From Frigoriglobus tundricola (GTDB lineage Bacteria > Planctomycetota > Planctomycetia > Gemmatales > Gemmataceae), in contig NZ_CP053452.2 of the NCBI RefSeq assembly GCF_013128195.2, positions 8,370,001 to 8,434,000 of the forward strand: a stretch of 64,000 bases of DNA, read 5' to 3'. Positions within the stretch are counted from its first letter, which is position 1, and each line of letters begins with the position of its first letter. The translations under genes and the position numbers were made by a program. The notes under the pieces are model-generated. The model saw only the letters and a program-made list of their open reading frames with translations. It was not told the DNA's origin and searched no databases. Below, one piece after another: positions 1-7,131 of the stretch.

Positions 1-2
1 GC

Positions 3-443
3 TACAACCTGATGGCCCGCACGCTGCTCGGCACGCGCGTGCGGGACGTGGACTGTGCCCTGAAGGTGTTCCGGCGCGACGTGATCGGCGGGCTGCTTCC
101 GGAGTCGCGCGGGTTCTTCGTGAACACGGAAATGCTGACCCGCGCGCGACAACTCGGCCTGGAGGTCGTTGAGTTGCCCGTGACGCACCGCCCGCGGGCC
201 GCCGGGGCGAGTAAGGTGTCGCTCCGCGAGGTGCCGCGCACCGCCCGCACGCTTCTTACGTTCTGGTGGCGGGAAGTCGTGTGGGGGGCAGCGCCCGCGG
301 TCACTCCGACGGTGCTTCAGGGGCGGGTGGAGGTTCCTGCGCCCACTCCCGAAGCAACTCCTCAACAAGCTCCAATCCCTCTTCCTTCGTCCGCACGCGG
401 CCCTCAAGCTGCGCCTCCCGCACGGCGTCGAGCAGCCGCTTGA
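3..443 (+). CDS. GT2-family glycosyltransferase, C-terminal part (5' end outside window)
   Basis: The reading frame is already open at the window edge, so the start lies upstream. What remains reads like the end of a polyprenyl/dolichyl-phosphate sugar transferase: an RDVDCALKVFRRD stretch, then VNTEMLTRARQLGLEVVELPVTHRPR and a GASKVS segment, which is the usual end of the GT2 catalytic domain in this subfamily. These enzymes transfer sugars to lipid-phosphate carriers at the membrane. The last ~45 residues are Pro/Ala-rich and lie over the end of the convergent cca gene, an overlap of 143 bases, so the tail is probably a late extension. Family assignment is good; the substrate is unknown. 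Confidence 0.8.
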   Translation, partial: YNLMARTLLGTRVRDVDCALKVFRRDVIGGLLPESRGFFVNTEMLTRARQLGLEVVELPVTHRPRAAGASKVSLREVPRTARTLLTFWWREVVWGAAPAVTPTVLQGRVEVPAPTPEATPQQAPIPLPSSARGPQAAPPARRRAAA

Positions 444-1770
444 ACTGCGGACCGGGCTTCAGCCCCACCGCGATCAGGTGTTCGCCGGTGACGGCCGGGG
501 GCGGGTTCAGTTCCTCCGGCGGCATTTCGCGCAGCACGCGCTCGCAGAACTCGACGTGTTCGAGGCTCTTGCCGCTGGCCCGGGCGTCGGCGCGGTGGAG
601 CGCGAGCAGTTCGCCGATCCCGGGGTGAACCAGGATCGGCTTGAGCCGGCTCATCCGCATCGTCGGCGCGTCGGCGAGGTACTGGTGCTTATCGACGAGC
701 CAGCACAGCCGGGCCGTTTCGGTGTTGGACAGCTTCAATCGGTCCGCAATGCGTGAAGTCATCTCCGCGCCGACCCGCTCGTGCCCGTGGAACGTGTAGC
801 GATCGGCGGTGCGCCCGAACACGCGCGGCTTGCCGACGTCGTGCAGCACCGCCGCAAACGCGAGGGGGAAGGAGACGGAGGAAGCGTGGAGCGCGGAGTG
901 CGGAGCGCGGAGTGGAAGACCGAAGAACCCCGTTGGCTCCGGGCCTTCACTCCGCGTTCCGGGTTCCGCGTTCCGCGCTTCTCCGAGGCACTCCATCACG
1001 CGAACGATGTGGTCCCACAGCGTCCCGGTGGGCGCGGCCGGCAGCCCTTGCGGGAGGGTGAAGGTCGGCACCAGTTCCGGCAGAATCGGCCCGATCAGCT
1101 CCAACTCGCGCAGCAGCCGGAGCCCGCGTGCGCGGTTCGGGTGAACGAGCAACTTCCGCAGCTCCTCCGCGATGCGCTCGGCGGACACCACGCGAATCTC
1201 GGGGGCCATCCGCTCCGCGGCGGCGTGGGTGGCCGGGTCGATGGCGAGCGCGAACCGCGTCGCCATGCGGGCGGCGCGGAGGACGCGGAGCTTGTCCTCG
1301 GTGAAGCGCGCGACCGGGTCGCCGATGGCGCGGAGCACCTTCGCGTCGAGGTCGGCGCGGCCGCCGACGTAGTCGATCAGCTCGTTCTTGACCGGGTCGA
1401 AGAACATGCCGTTGACCGTGAAGTCGCGGCGCTTGGCGTCTTCTTCGGGCGTGGAGAACGTGACGGCGTCGGGGCGGCGGCCGTCGATGTACGCGCCGTC
1501 GGTGCGGAACGTGGCGACTTCGACGGTGAGCCACTCGCCGTCGTCGCCGCGCGGGCCGATGACCTGCACCACGCCGAAGTGCGCGCCGATCTCGTTGCGG
1601 CGGCGGAACAGCGGGCGGAGTTGCTCCGGGCGGGCGGACGTGGCGACGTCGTAGTCCTGCGGCGCCAGCCCGAGTAGTTCATCGCGCACACACCCGCCGG
1701 CCCAGAGTGCCGTGTACCCGGCGTTCTGGAGCGTGCGGACCACACCCAATGCGAACTCGCGCTCGGTCAT
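301..1770 (-). CDS. cca: CCA tRNA nucleotidyltransferase / poly(A) polymerase family
   Basis: 489-residue class II nucleotidyltransferase that builds or repairs the CCA end of tRNAs. Visible landmarks are the head-domain GGCVRDELLG motif (residues ~25-34), the catalytic DYDV pair, the RRDFTVNGMFFDP segment, the RVLRAARMATRF neck motif and an HD-type LHDVGKP motif. Length is ordinary for the family. Between the neck/body region and the HD motif there is an odd in-frame insertion, residues about 264-297, encoded by an imperfect palindrome described separately. Start is the ATG at 1770, directly before the conserved N-terminus. The gene is convergent with the glycosyltransferase fragment to its left. 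Confidence 0.93.
   Translation of the reverse strand: MTEREFALGVVRTLQNAGYTALWAGGCVRDELLGLAPQDYDVATSARPEQLRPLFRRRNEIGAHFGVVQVIGPRGDDGEWLTVEVATFRTDGAYIDGRRPDAVTFSTPEEDAKRRDFTVNGMFFDPVKNELIDYVGGRADLDAKVLRAIGDPVARFTEDKLRVLRAARMATRFALAIDPATHAAAERMAPEIRVVSAERIAEELRKLLVHPNRARGLRLLRELELIGPILPELVPTFTLPQGLPAAPTGTLWDHIVRVMECLGEARNAEPGTRSEGPEPTGFFGLPLRAPHSALHASSVSFPLAFAAVLHDVGKPRVFGRTADRYTFHGHERVGAEMTSRIADRLKLSNTETARLCWLVDKHQYLADAPTMRMSRLKPILVHPGIGELLALHRADARASGKSLEHVEFCERVLREMPPEELNPPPAVTGEHLIAVGLKPGPQFKRLLDAVREAQLEGRVRTKEEGLELVEELLREWAQEPPPAPEAPSE
881..981. repeat. Palindromic element inserted in frame inside cca
   Basis: The arms at 881-914 and 948-981 are inverted copies of each other, matching at 28 of 34 positions by eye, around a 33-base centre. 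Both arms are built of GCGGAGTG/GCGGAAC-like units. The element keeps the cca frame open and adds about 34 low-complexity residues that the CCA-enzyme family does not normally have. It behaves like the protein-coding palindromic elements known from Rickettsia, although the sequence is different. Confidence 0.75.
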
Positions 1771-1985
1771 ACGAGACAGGATAGTGGAAGTGTGGCGTGG
1801 GTTCGCCGGTCGGGTGGCTGAGTCTCGTCGCCGAAGCGAAGGGTGTTACGGGGGTAACACCTTCATCCTCACCATCACCGGGGCCGAGCGGTACAGTGGT
1901 GCGCACGTAACGATCTGCCGCAAAAGGAGTTGGCGCGATTCAATCTCCTCTGGGGAGCGACAAACGCGCGCCGAGCCGTGGGGCC

Positions 1986-2048
1986 AACATCTCGTCCCGC
2001 CCCTGGGTCGCGGGGGAAGGAGATGTTTGGGGACGAGACGCGCCGGCC
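1986..2048 (+). repeat. Dispersed palindromic repeat, copy A
   Basis: First of four copies of a ~60 bp repeat. The core begins AACATCTCGTCCC and continues through a CCCTGGGTCGCG centre to a GATGTTTGGGGACGAGACGCG end. In this copy the central GGGGACGAGATG arm is altered to GGGGGAAGGAGATG, so its hairpin is less perfect than that of copy B. Forward orientation. Confidence 0.8.
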
Positions 2049-2065
2049 ACCGGTGACACCTTGGG

Positions 2066-2331
2066 TCATTGTTTCTTCCGCACATCCATGAACGGCTGGA
2101 ACGTGTACGCTTCCGACGCGGCGTCGAACCAGTGATCAAGGATGTCGAGACCCTCCTGCTCGTTGACGAGACAGGTCACGTGATCCGGCCGGCACCCGGG
2201 AACCGCTACGACAACAACTTCGGCAGGTTCTGGCGTTGGTTGGTCAGCTTGCCCCGGTCCTCGCCCTGGCTGATCCGCTGGTTCCCCACTTGCGACTCGG
2301 TCATCTCAAAGCCCATCGTCCCCGGTTCCAT
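2066..2331 (-). pseudogene. Possible coding remnants, unknown family
   Basis: Two overlapping minus-strand frames look protein-like but neither is a normal gene. One (2206-2331) could encode a 41-residue peptide from an ATG at 2331 or a shorter one from 2304. The other ends at 2066 with a plausible C-terminus (...DILDHWFDAASEAYTF...MDVRKKQ) but has no start codon upstream of its open stretch. They may be pieces of a decayed gene. No family is recognised. Confidence 0.3.
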
Positions 2332-2640
2332 TCCAATTGCCGGCCCAGCCGTTCCACGAGCACGAATGCGATCCCGGGCCGGTTCCCCGCGCCCGACGAT
2401 CCGGCACCACCTGTGAGCCCACGGCCCGCTACCGGCTAATGGCAGTGGCGTCTTTGCCGCCGGTCAAGAGCGACGTCCAGAAGAGCATACCCCCCCATCG
2501 GTCGCGACGGCGGAAACTGAAGCGCAACCCGCTGGCCGCACCACGCTTCGCTGACGCTCCGACGTCTCGCGTCGCGTATGGATAACCGCCGGTGGGATCC
2601 GACCGAGAGACTCTCAGCGGCTCGGGTGGGGCTTGTAAAA

Positions 2641-2656
2641 TGTTCCACGTAGAACA
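2641..2656. promoter_or_regulatory. parS-like ParB-binding site
   Basis: The 16-mer TGTTCCACGTAGAACA differs at a single position from TGTTCCACGTGGAACA, a well-known form of the chromosomal parS palindrome, and at three positions from the Bacillus form. A 16-mer this close is not expected by chance in 64 kb. No parA or parB gene is in the window, so function is inferred only from the site. Confidence 0.5.
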
Positions 2657-2748
2657 TCGACAAGCGTTAGAGTGTTGTGCCGCGCTTCATCCCTCCAGTA
2701 GTATCACACCCGCCTGAACGTGCCGCATTCGCGCCGGATCGTGATGCC

Positions 2749-2811
2749 AACATCTCGTCCCGCCCCTGGGTCGCGTGGGGACGAGATGTTTGGGGACGAG
2801 ACGCGCCGGCC
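2749..2811 (+). repeat. Dispersed palindromic repeat, copy B
   Basis: The most regular copy. AACATCTCGTCCC is followed after a short centre by its exact inverse GGGACGAGATGTT (13-bp arms), then by a third related arm GGGGACGAGACG. Forward orientation, facing copy C across ~150 bases. Confidence 0.85.
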
Positions 2812-2960
2812 GGCTGTAAGTTGCACTCGTGGCGCCACCTGGGTCGAATGCAACCACCCTGACTTTGCAACTGTTTATTTTGTTAGCGATAATAAGAATA
2901 TTTTTGCCGTTTATGCGTGACGGAGTCCGGTTCGGGGACGAGCCAAGTGTGGTATGAGGT

Positions 2961-3018
2961 GGCGGCGCGTCTCGTCCCCAAACATCTCGTCCCCACGCGA
3001 CCCAGGGGCGGGACGAGA
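2961..3018 (-). repeat. Dispersed palindromic repeat, copy C (inverted)
   Basis: Inverted copy of the same repeat: GCGCGTCTCGTCCCC, then AACATCTCGTCCCC, then CCCAGGGGCGGGACGAG. It lies about 380 bases before the first cassette-like gene and has the same orientation as copy D beyond the far end of the array. Confidence 0.85.
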
Positions 3019-3394
3019 CGCACTCCGGACGACAAGAGAACGCGAACTCCCAAAGGGGCGGGGAATCGGTACGGGTTTGCCGCGGTGTGGTGTGCCGTCC
3101 GCGTGATGTTTAAGGAGTGGGCTGGCGATTCGGTCAATGAGTCGGTTGCGGATGCGGCTCAACCGCGCGGGGCTCGCATGGCTGTTGTTACCACGCCAAC
3201 ATGCGAGCCTCGCACGCTATCACGGAGCCAGAGCCGGTGTTAGAATGCGAAAGTCGCGAGGCGGTGGCGGTCGGCCCTCGCTGGCTAATCCCAGGTTCGG
3301 CGTAGAAACAGACAGCTGTTGCCCTGACATACCAATCCTGGCCTCACGGGGTGAGGATCGAATACGACGCGTGCCGTCACGACGAGGTGGACAA

Positions 3395-3901
3395 ATGCGA
3401 TGGGTGATGCCCGCACTGGCCTTGCTGGCCTCCGCGTTCCTCTGCCTGAGTGGATCGGGCTGCCGACGGATTGCCCTGGAACCGGCTGAACTCTGTATGA
3501 AGTTCGATCGCTTCGGGTGGCCGGTCTTTCAGGGGAAGGGCCTCCCTCGAGGCGAAACCAGTCAGTGGACGAGTACGCGCCGGGAGGATGGGTCGCGAGT
3601 TGGAGGCGTCGAGTTCGGGTACACCATCTCGCCGCGCGAGCCGGGGGCCGAGGCCCTCGCGTTCACGGGGACGGTGAAGCAACTGACCGGAACGCGGGCC
3701 GAGATCGACGGCGAGTTGGTCGTAACGGACCACGTCTGCTTCCGACTCGAAAGCGTCCGCGATGCACGGCTCACGGTCGGGGGGCACCCGCACGCCTTGC
3801 CCGCGTACCTGCCAGCGGGGCGGCATCGGATCGTAGTCCAGTGCGACATCGGATGCCTCATCGCCGAGACCAGGTCAGCAGTCGAGGCCGTCACGCGCTA
3901 G
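3395..3901 (+). CDS. Small exported lipoprotein-like protein, first gene of the array
   Basis: 168-residue protein of unknown family. It opens with MRWVMPALALLASAFLCLSGSGC, a hydrophobic signal segment ending in a Cys that could be a lipidation site (GSGC is a weak lipobox). The rest looks like a small beta-rich domain with several Cys residues. A GAGGTGG Shine-Dalgarno-like stretch at 3385-3391 decides the ATG at 3395 over upstream in-frame codons. The stop lies 28 bases before the first attC-like site. Function is not inferred. Confidence 0.7.
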   Translation: MRWVMPALALLASAFLCLSGSGCRRIALEPAELCMKFDRFGWPVFQGKGLPRGETSQWTSTRREDGSRVGGVEFGYTISPREPGAEALAFTGTVKQLTGTRAEIDGELVVTDHVCFRLESVRDARLTVGGHPHALPAYLPAGRHRIVVQCDIGCLIAETRSAVEAVTR

Positions 3902-3929
3902 GAACTGACTGGGGCAATGATCGGTCCGC

Positions 3930-4019
3930 GCCGAACCGGTCGCTGCACCGGACCGCTGCACATCAGTTGTTTCCAGAACCGATCGCGGTGTGCGCGGCCG
4001 GTGAGCTACATCGTTCGGC
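3930..4019 (+). repeat. attC-like site 1
   Basis: 90 bp, GCCGAAC ... GTTCGGC, with inner boxes CACCGG and CCGGTG each nine bases from the outer box. A further inner arm CCGCTGCACA pairs with TGTGCGCGG, leaving one extra A unpaired. Such extrahelical bases are a hallmark of folded attC sites. Confidence 0.75.
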
Positions 4020-4070
4020 GGCGGAAGACTCTTTTAACCGGCATCGCGGCAGCCGCAAAGCCGCAGTTCT

Positions 4071-4325
4071 ATGGGCAGCAGGGTCGAGGTGCGGGAAGGT
4101 GAGACGATTCGCGACGCACTCCAAAGGTTGCGCCGGCAGGTCCGCCAGCAGTTTTCCCGCTCGTGGTATACGTCACGGGTCGGCTACTACGAGAAGCCGA
4201 GCGTCCGCAAACGCAGGAAGCAGGGCACCGCGGCCATCAACAGTCGCAGCGGTCCGTACCTGAAGCCGCTGAAGATGAAGATGGGGTTGGTGTGGATTCA
4301 CAAGCGCAAGCGCCCGTGGCCCTGA
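4071..4325 (+). CDS. rpsU: 30S ribosomal protein S21 family protein (cassette copy)
   Basis: 84 residues. VEVREGETIRDALQRLRRQV followed by a YYEKPSVRKRRKQ stretch matches the S21 pattern of an acidic N-terminal repeat followed by YEKPxxxRKR and a basic tail. S21 binds the small ribosomal subunit near the 3' end of 16S rRNA and affects initiation. The tail (KPLKMKMGLVWIHKRKRPWP) differs from typical S21. The stop codon ends two bases before attC-like site 2, the tight fit expected of a cassette. It is probably an accessory paralogue, since a housekeeping rpsU normally sits elsewhere; this cannot be checked here. Confidence 0.8.
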   Translation: MGSRVEVREGETIRDALQRLRRQVRQQFSRSWYTSRVGYYEKPSVRKRRKQGTAAINSRSGPYLKPLKMKMGLVWIHKRKRPWP

Positions 4326-4327
4326 GC

Positions 4328-4429
4328 GCCGAACCGGTCGCTGCACCTGACCGCCAGCGCGTCTGCGCTTTTCAGCCTCACTTGTTCCACGGTCGGTGAC
4401 TGGTGTCCCGGCGGCAGGTGAGCTTTATG
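4328..4429 (+). repeat. attC-like site 2, 5' part, interrupted before TTCGGC
   Basis: GCCGAAC at 4328, inner boxes CACCTG and CAGGTG. Both inner boxes differ from the other sites in a compensating way, so the pairing is kept. After CAGGTG and AGCTTTATG the site stops; the missing TTCGGC followed by GGCGGAG resumes at 7096-7101 on the far side of the IS110-type element. Confidence 0.7.
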
Positions 4430-4433
4430 ACTA

Positions 4434-5598
4434 TTACCTCGGCAAGGAAGTTGCTCAAGGTGTAACATAAAAGGGGCCTCGTAGTGGCCCCGATCGGTCT
4501 CACCATCGTCCGCTGAGCGGCTGCGTCATGGCGATCACATTGCCGGATTCTCGTGGGCTGTCCGACGAAGTCCTGCAGGCGTTGCGCCTGCGCGCGTTGC
4601 ACGGGATCGAGTCCGGGTTCTCGCAAGCCGATGTGGCCCGGTTGCTGGGTGTCGCGGGTGAAACCGTGTCGCGCTGGTGGACGGCCTACACGGCGGGTGG
4701 GCTGCAGGCCCTGCCCCAGGAGCGCACCGGGCGACCGGTGGGAACCGGGCGCACCCTCTCCGACGAGCAAGGGGCCCACCTGCAACTACTGCTCGACACC
4801 AAGAGCCCGTCGGATCTGGGGATCGCCGCGCCCGTGTGGAACCGTCGCGCGGTTCGCGACCTGATCCTCAACGAGTACGGGCTCCGGGTGCCGATTCGCA
4901 CCGTGGGGGAATACTTGCGGCGCTGGGGCTATACGGCCAAGAAGCCGTCCCGCCACGCCCGCAAGCAAGATCCCGACGAGGTGCGTGAGTGGCTCGAGCA
5001 GACGTATCCGGCCATTGAAAAGCTGGCTCGGGCGGAACGGGCCACCATGTTCTGGTGCGATGAGACCGGGACGGCCGCCGACGCGTATCCCGGTTACGGG
5101 TACGCCCGCGAGGGCCAACGGGCGACGATCGAGGTTCCCGATCCGCACATCCGGATGAACATGGTCTCCGGGATCAGTAACACGGGCGATGTGCGGTTCC
5201 TGACGTATTCCGGCACGATGACGGCCGAGCGGTTCATCACGTTCCTGAAGCAGTTGCTGACGACCGTGCCGGGTACGATCTTCGTGATCGTGGACAACTT
5301 GCCCGCCCACGCCAAGGATGCGGTCGTCGCTTGGGTCCAACAGCATGAGGATCGGCTCGCCGTGTTTTATCTGCCCCGGTACAGTCCCGAATTGAACCCC
5401 GACGAGTATCTCAACAACGACCTGAAGGGGCAGGTGCATGACGCCGGCTTGCCCGACACGAGCAAAACCCTGCGCTCGCGAATCCAACGCTTCATGCACA
5501 AGCTCCTGATGCTACCCAAACATGTGATGAGCTACTTCCTCCATCCAAAAGTAAACTATTGCGCATCAGGTTAATGATAAAATTATTTGCCGGGGTAA
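4434..5598 (+). mobile_element. IS630-family insertion sequence, intact
   Basis: 1165 bp with terminal inverted repeats TTACCTCGGCAA (4434-4445) and TTGCCGGGGTAA (5587-5598), 11 of 12 matching, flanked by TA on both sides (4432-4433 and 5599-5600). TA duplication is the IS630 signature. It is inserted four bases inside the left end of the IS110-type element, so it arrived later. Confidence 0.9.
4528..5574 (+). CDS. IS630-family transposase
   Basis: 348 residues, apparently intact. The N-terminal third carries a helix-turn-helix (SQADVARLLGVAGETVSRWWTAY) and a second winged-helix segment (RTVGEYLRRWGYTAKKP). The catalytic DDE set is visible as WCDETG, then VDNLPAH, then SPELNPDEYLNNDLK. It cuts and pastes the element into TA dinucleotides. 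The gene fills most of the element between the inverted repeats. A GGGGCC-TCGTAGT-GGCCCC hairpin lies upstream, near 4472-4490. Confidence 0.93.
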   Translation: MAITLPDSRGLSDEVLQALRLRALHGIESGFSQADVARLLGVAGETVSRWWTAYTAGGLQALPQERTGRPVGTGRTLSDEQGAHLQLLLDTKSPSDLGIAAPVWNRRAVRDLILNEYGLRVPIRTVGEYLRRWGYTAKKPSRHARKQDPDEVREWLEQTYPAIEKLARAERATMFWCDETGTAADAYPGYGYAREGQRATIEVPDPHIRMNMVSGISNTGDVRFLTYSGTMTAERFITFLKQLLTTVPGTIFVIVDNLPAHAKDAVVAWVQQHEDRLAVFYLPRYSPELNPDEYLNNDLKGQVHDAGLPDTSKTLRSRIQRFMHKLLMLPKHVMSYFLHPKVNYCASG

Positions 5599-5600
5599 TA

Positions 5601-5959
5601 TGAAGCCGCGTACCGGTCAAGTCAAAAAGCCATTTGGTTTCTTCGGTGTTGTCGTGCCCGCACCGGCCCCCGCCCCCGCTGGGCCGCGTGTGGGCACGAC
5701 AACACCCACGACCCGGTTCCCACACCGGATCCCCGTCACTGCGATCATATGCACGCGTGAACCGCACTCGACTATCCGAGGTCACGGGCCTGCGCCCGGC
5801 CCCACCCATCCGAATCCGCCGCGCCGCCCATTCATTCGGCCGAGGTCGGTTCCCCGCCCCGCACAAAGCTCCGAGCTGACGCGGACAGGCCCACGTGTGT
5901 TCGACCGGCTCTCTCGGCTCACTCAGTGACAGCCAATTGTCACTCACCCACTCACCCAC
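5601..5959 (-). ncRNA. Long non-coding end of the IS110-type element; candidate bridge RNA
   Basis: About 360 bases between the transposase stop and the element end have no protein gene. They contain a strong hairpin, GGTGTTGTCGTGCCC with its exact inverse, near 5644-5706, and a GTGACA/TGTCAC hairpin at 5926-5943. IS110-family elements encode a structured guide (bridge) RNA in a non-coding end; in the IS1111 group this is the end downstream of the transposase, which fits here. The RNA itself, its boundaries and strand are inferred from position only. Confidence 0.35.
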
Positions 5960-7030
5960 TCACGCCGGTGCGGCCCCAGGGCCGGAGTTGGGTATCGGGT
6001 CGGCGCGCCACGTCTGACCGGTTCGCAGCATGGCCCAGCACCGCACCAACAGCTTCCGGGCCAGCGCCACGATGGCCGGGTTCTTGCGGCTCACCCCGCC
6101 CCCGGTGAGCCCCGCGTAATGCGCTCTCGCCCACGGGTTGTACCGCAACATGCACCACGCGCACTCCACCAACAGCTTCCGCAGGATCGCCGGGCCGCGC
6201 CGCGTGATCCGCCCCTTGCGGTCTGTAACCCCGCTCTGATACTGGGTCGGCACCGGGCCCGCATACGCCCCCACCTGCTTACCCGACGCGAACCGGTTCG
6301 GATCGACCAGGTGGGCCGCGATCGCCTCGGCCGTGCGGGGCCCCACGCCCGGGATCGAGAGCAACAACTGGGTGCCCGGGTCGGCGGCGCTCAACTGATC
6401 CAGCGCCCGCTCGGCCTCTTTGATCCGGTCCTCCAGATCCCGGTACTGGTCCACGGCCATTCGCAACATCCCGCGCCACAGCTCGTCGGGGCCGCATCCG
6501 GACAGTTCCTTGGCCTGGGCGTCGAGTACGTCCAACCCGTCGGCCGTCCACGCCTTGGCCCCGGTCGGCATGGCGACCGCATGGGTCGCGAACAGGGCCC
6601 GGATGCGGTTCTGGCACGCGACCCGTTGCCCCACCAACTCCTGACGGAACGCGATCAGCAGGCGCCGTTGCCGGGTCGTCGGGTCCGGCAGGGTGACCGT
6701 GGGCAACTGACCGATGGCCTCCAGCTCGGCCAGCCGCTTGGCGTCGTCGTGGTCCGTCTTCCGCTTGAGCCGGGTGAACGTCCACGCCTCGCCGGTCACG
6801 TTGGCCACCTTCACGGTATGCCCGGCCGCGACCGCCCGGTCGTGTACCCACCCGGCGTTGGAGCACGCCTCGATCACCACCGCGGCGCGGGGGTGCTTCG
6901 CCAGGACCTTGGCGAGTTCGTCGGGTGTGGTGTCGATGGTACGGAACGTGTGCGCACGGGTGGTGCGGGTGTATGCGCACACCACGCTCTTGTAACGCCC
7001 CAGGTCGATCGCAATAATCGTGTCGGACAT
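5960..7030 (-). CDS. IS110-family (DEDD) transposase/recombinase
   Basis: 356 residues with the two parts of the family. The N-terminal RuvC-like DEDD domain shows IAIDLGRYKS, VVIEACSNAGW and RKTDHDDAKRLAEL. The C-terminal transposase domain shows SIPGVGPRTAEAIAAHL, then GAYAGPVPTQYQSG and RKGRITRRGPAILRKLLVECAW, containing the expected serine region. No frameshift is seen. The ATG at 7030 is close to the element's right end. The enzyme works with a guide RNA to choose its target, which would explain insertion into a repeated site. Confidence 0.9.
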   Translation of the reverse strand: MSDTIIAIDLGRYKSVVCAYTRTTRAHTFRTIDTTPDELAKVLAKHPRAAVVIEACSNAGWVHDRAVAAGHTVKVANVTGEAWTFTRLKRKTDHDDAKRLAELEAIGQLPTVTLPDPTTRQRRLLIAFRQELVGQRVACQNRIRALFATHAVAMPTGAKAWTADGLDVLDAQAKELSGCGPDELWRGMLRMAVDQYRDLEDRIKEAERALDQLSAADPGTQLLLSIPGVGPRTAEAIAAHLVDPNRFASGKQVGAYAGPVPTQYQSGVTDRKGRITRRGPAILRKLLVECAWCMLRYNPWARAHYAGLTGGGVSRKNPAIVALARKLLVRCWAMLRTGQTWRADPIPNSGPGAAPA

Positions 7031-7095
7031 CGCAAGCCTCCGAAGCAGAGGGGCGACTACCCCTCACGCTAACACACGCGGCTTGCATGGATTCT

Positions 7096-7101
7096 TTCGG
7101 C
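7096..7101 (+). repeat. attC-like site 2, displaced 3' box
   Basis: TTCGGC followed by GGCGGAGAC, the same 3' end and trailing purine-rich stretch found in the other sites. Joined to 4429 it rebuilds G|TTCGGC. Confidence 0.6.
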
Positions 7102-7131
7102 GGCGGAGACCGGTGGCGGGTGGAGGTGAGG

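Larger units (their letters stand above)
1771..3394. other. Gene-poor interval with repeats
   Basis: No convincing complete gene is seen in these 1.6 kb. The interval holds three copies of a ~60 bp palindromic repeat, a parS-like 16-mer, possible coding remnants and a 10-bp hairpin (GGCTCGCATG at 3171-3180 with CATGCGAGCC at 3200-3209). Base composition is locally less GC-rich, for example around 2870-2910. It sits between the housekeeping cca gene and the start of the cassette-like array. Confidence 0.6.
4430..7095 (-). mobile_element. IS110/IS1111-type element inserted in attC-like site 2 (carries nested IS630)
   Basis: Without the nested IS630 copy the element is about 1.5 kb, normal for IS110. 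A 9-bp subterminal inverted repeat AAGCCGCGT lies at 5603-5611 and, inverted, at 7076-7084, a few bases in from each proposed end, as in the IS1111 group. The ends are defined by where the broken attC-like site stops (4429) and resumes (7096); there is no obvious target duplication. One DEDD transposase gene, with a long non-coding end downstream of it. A known IS1111 subgroup targets integron attC sites. Confidence 0.7.

Noticed and set aside
3295-3301. GTTCGGC before the first cassette gene, as a possible attI or eleventh site
   Set aside because: No 5' box, inner boxes or pairing arm could be found around it.
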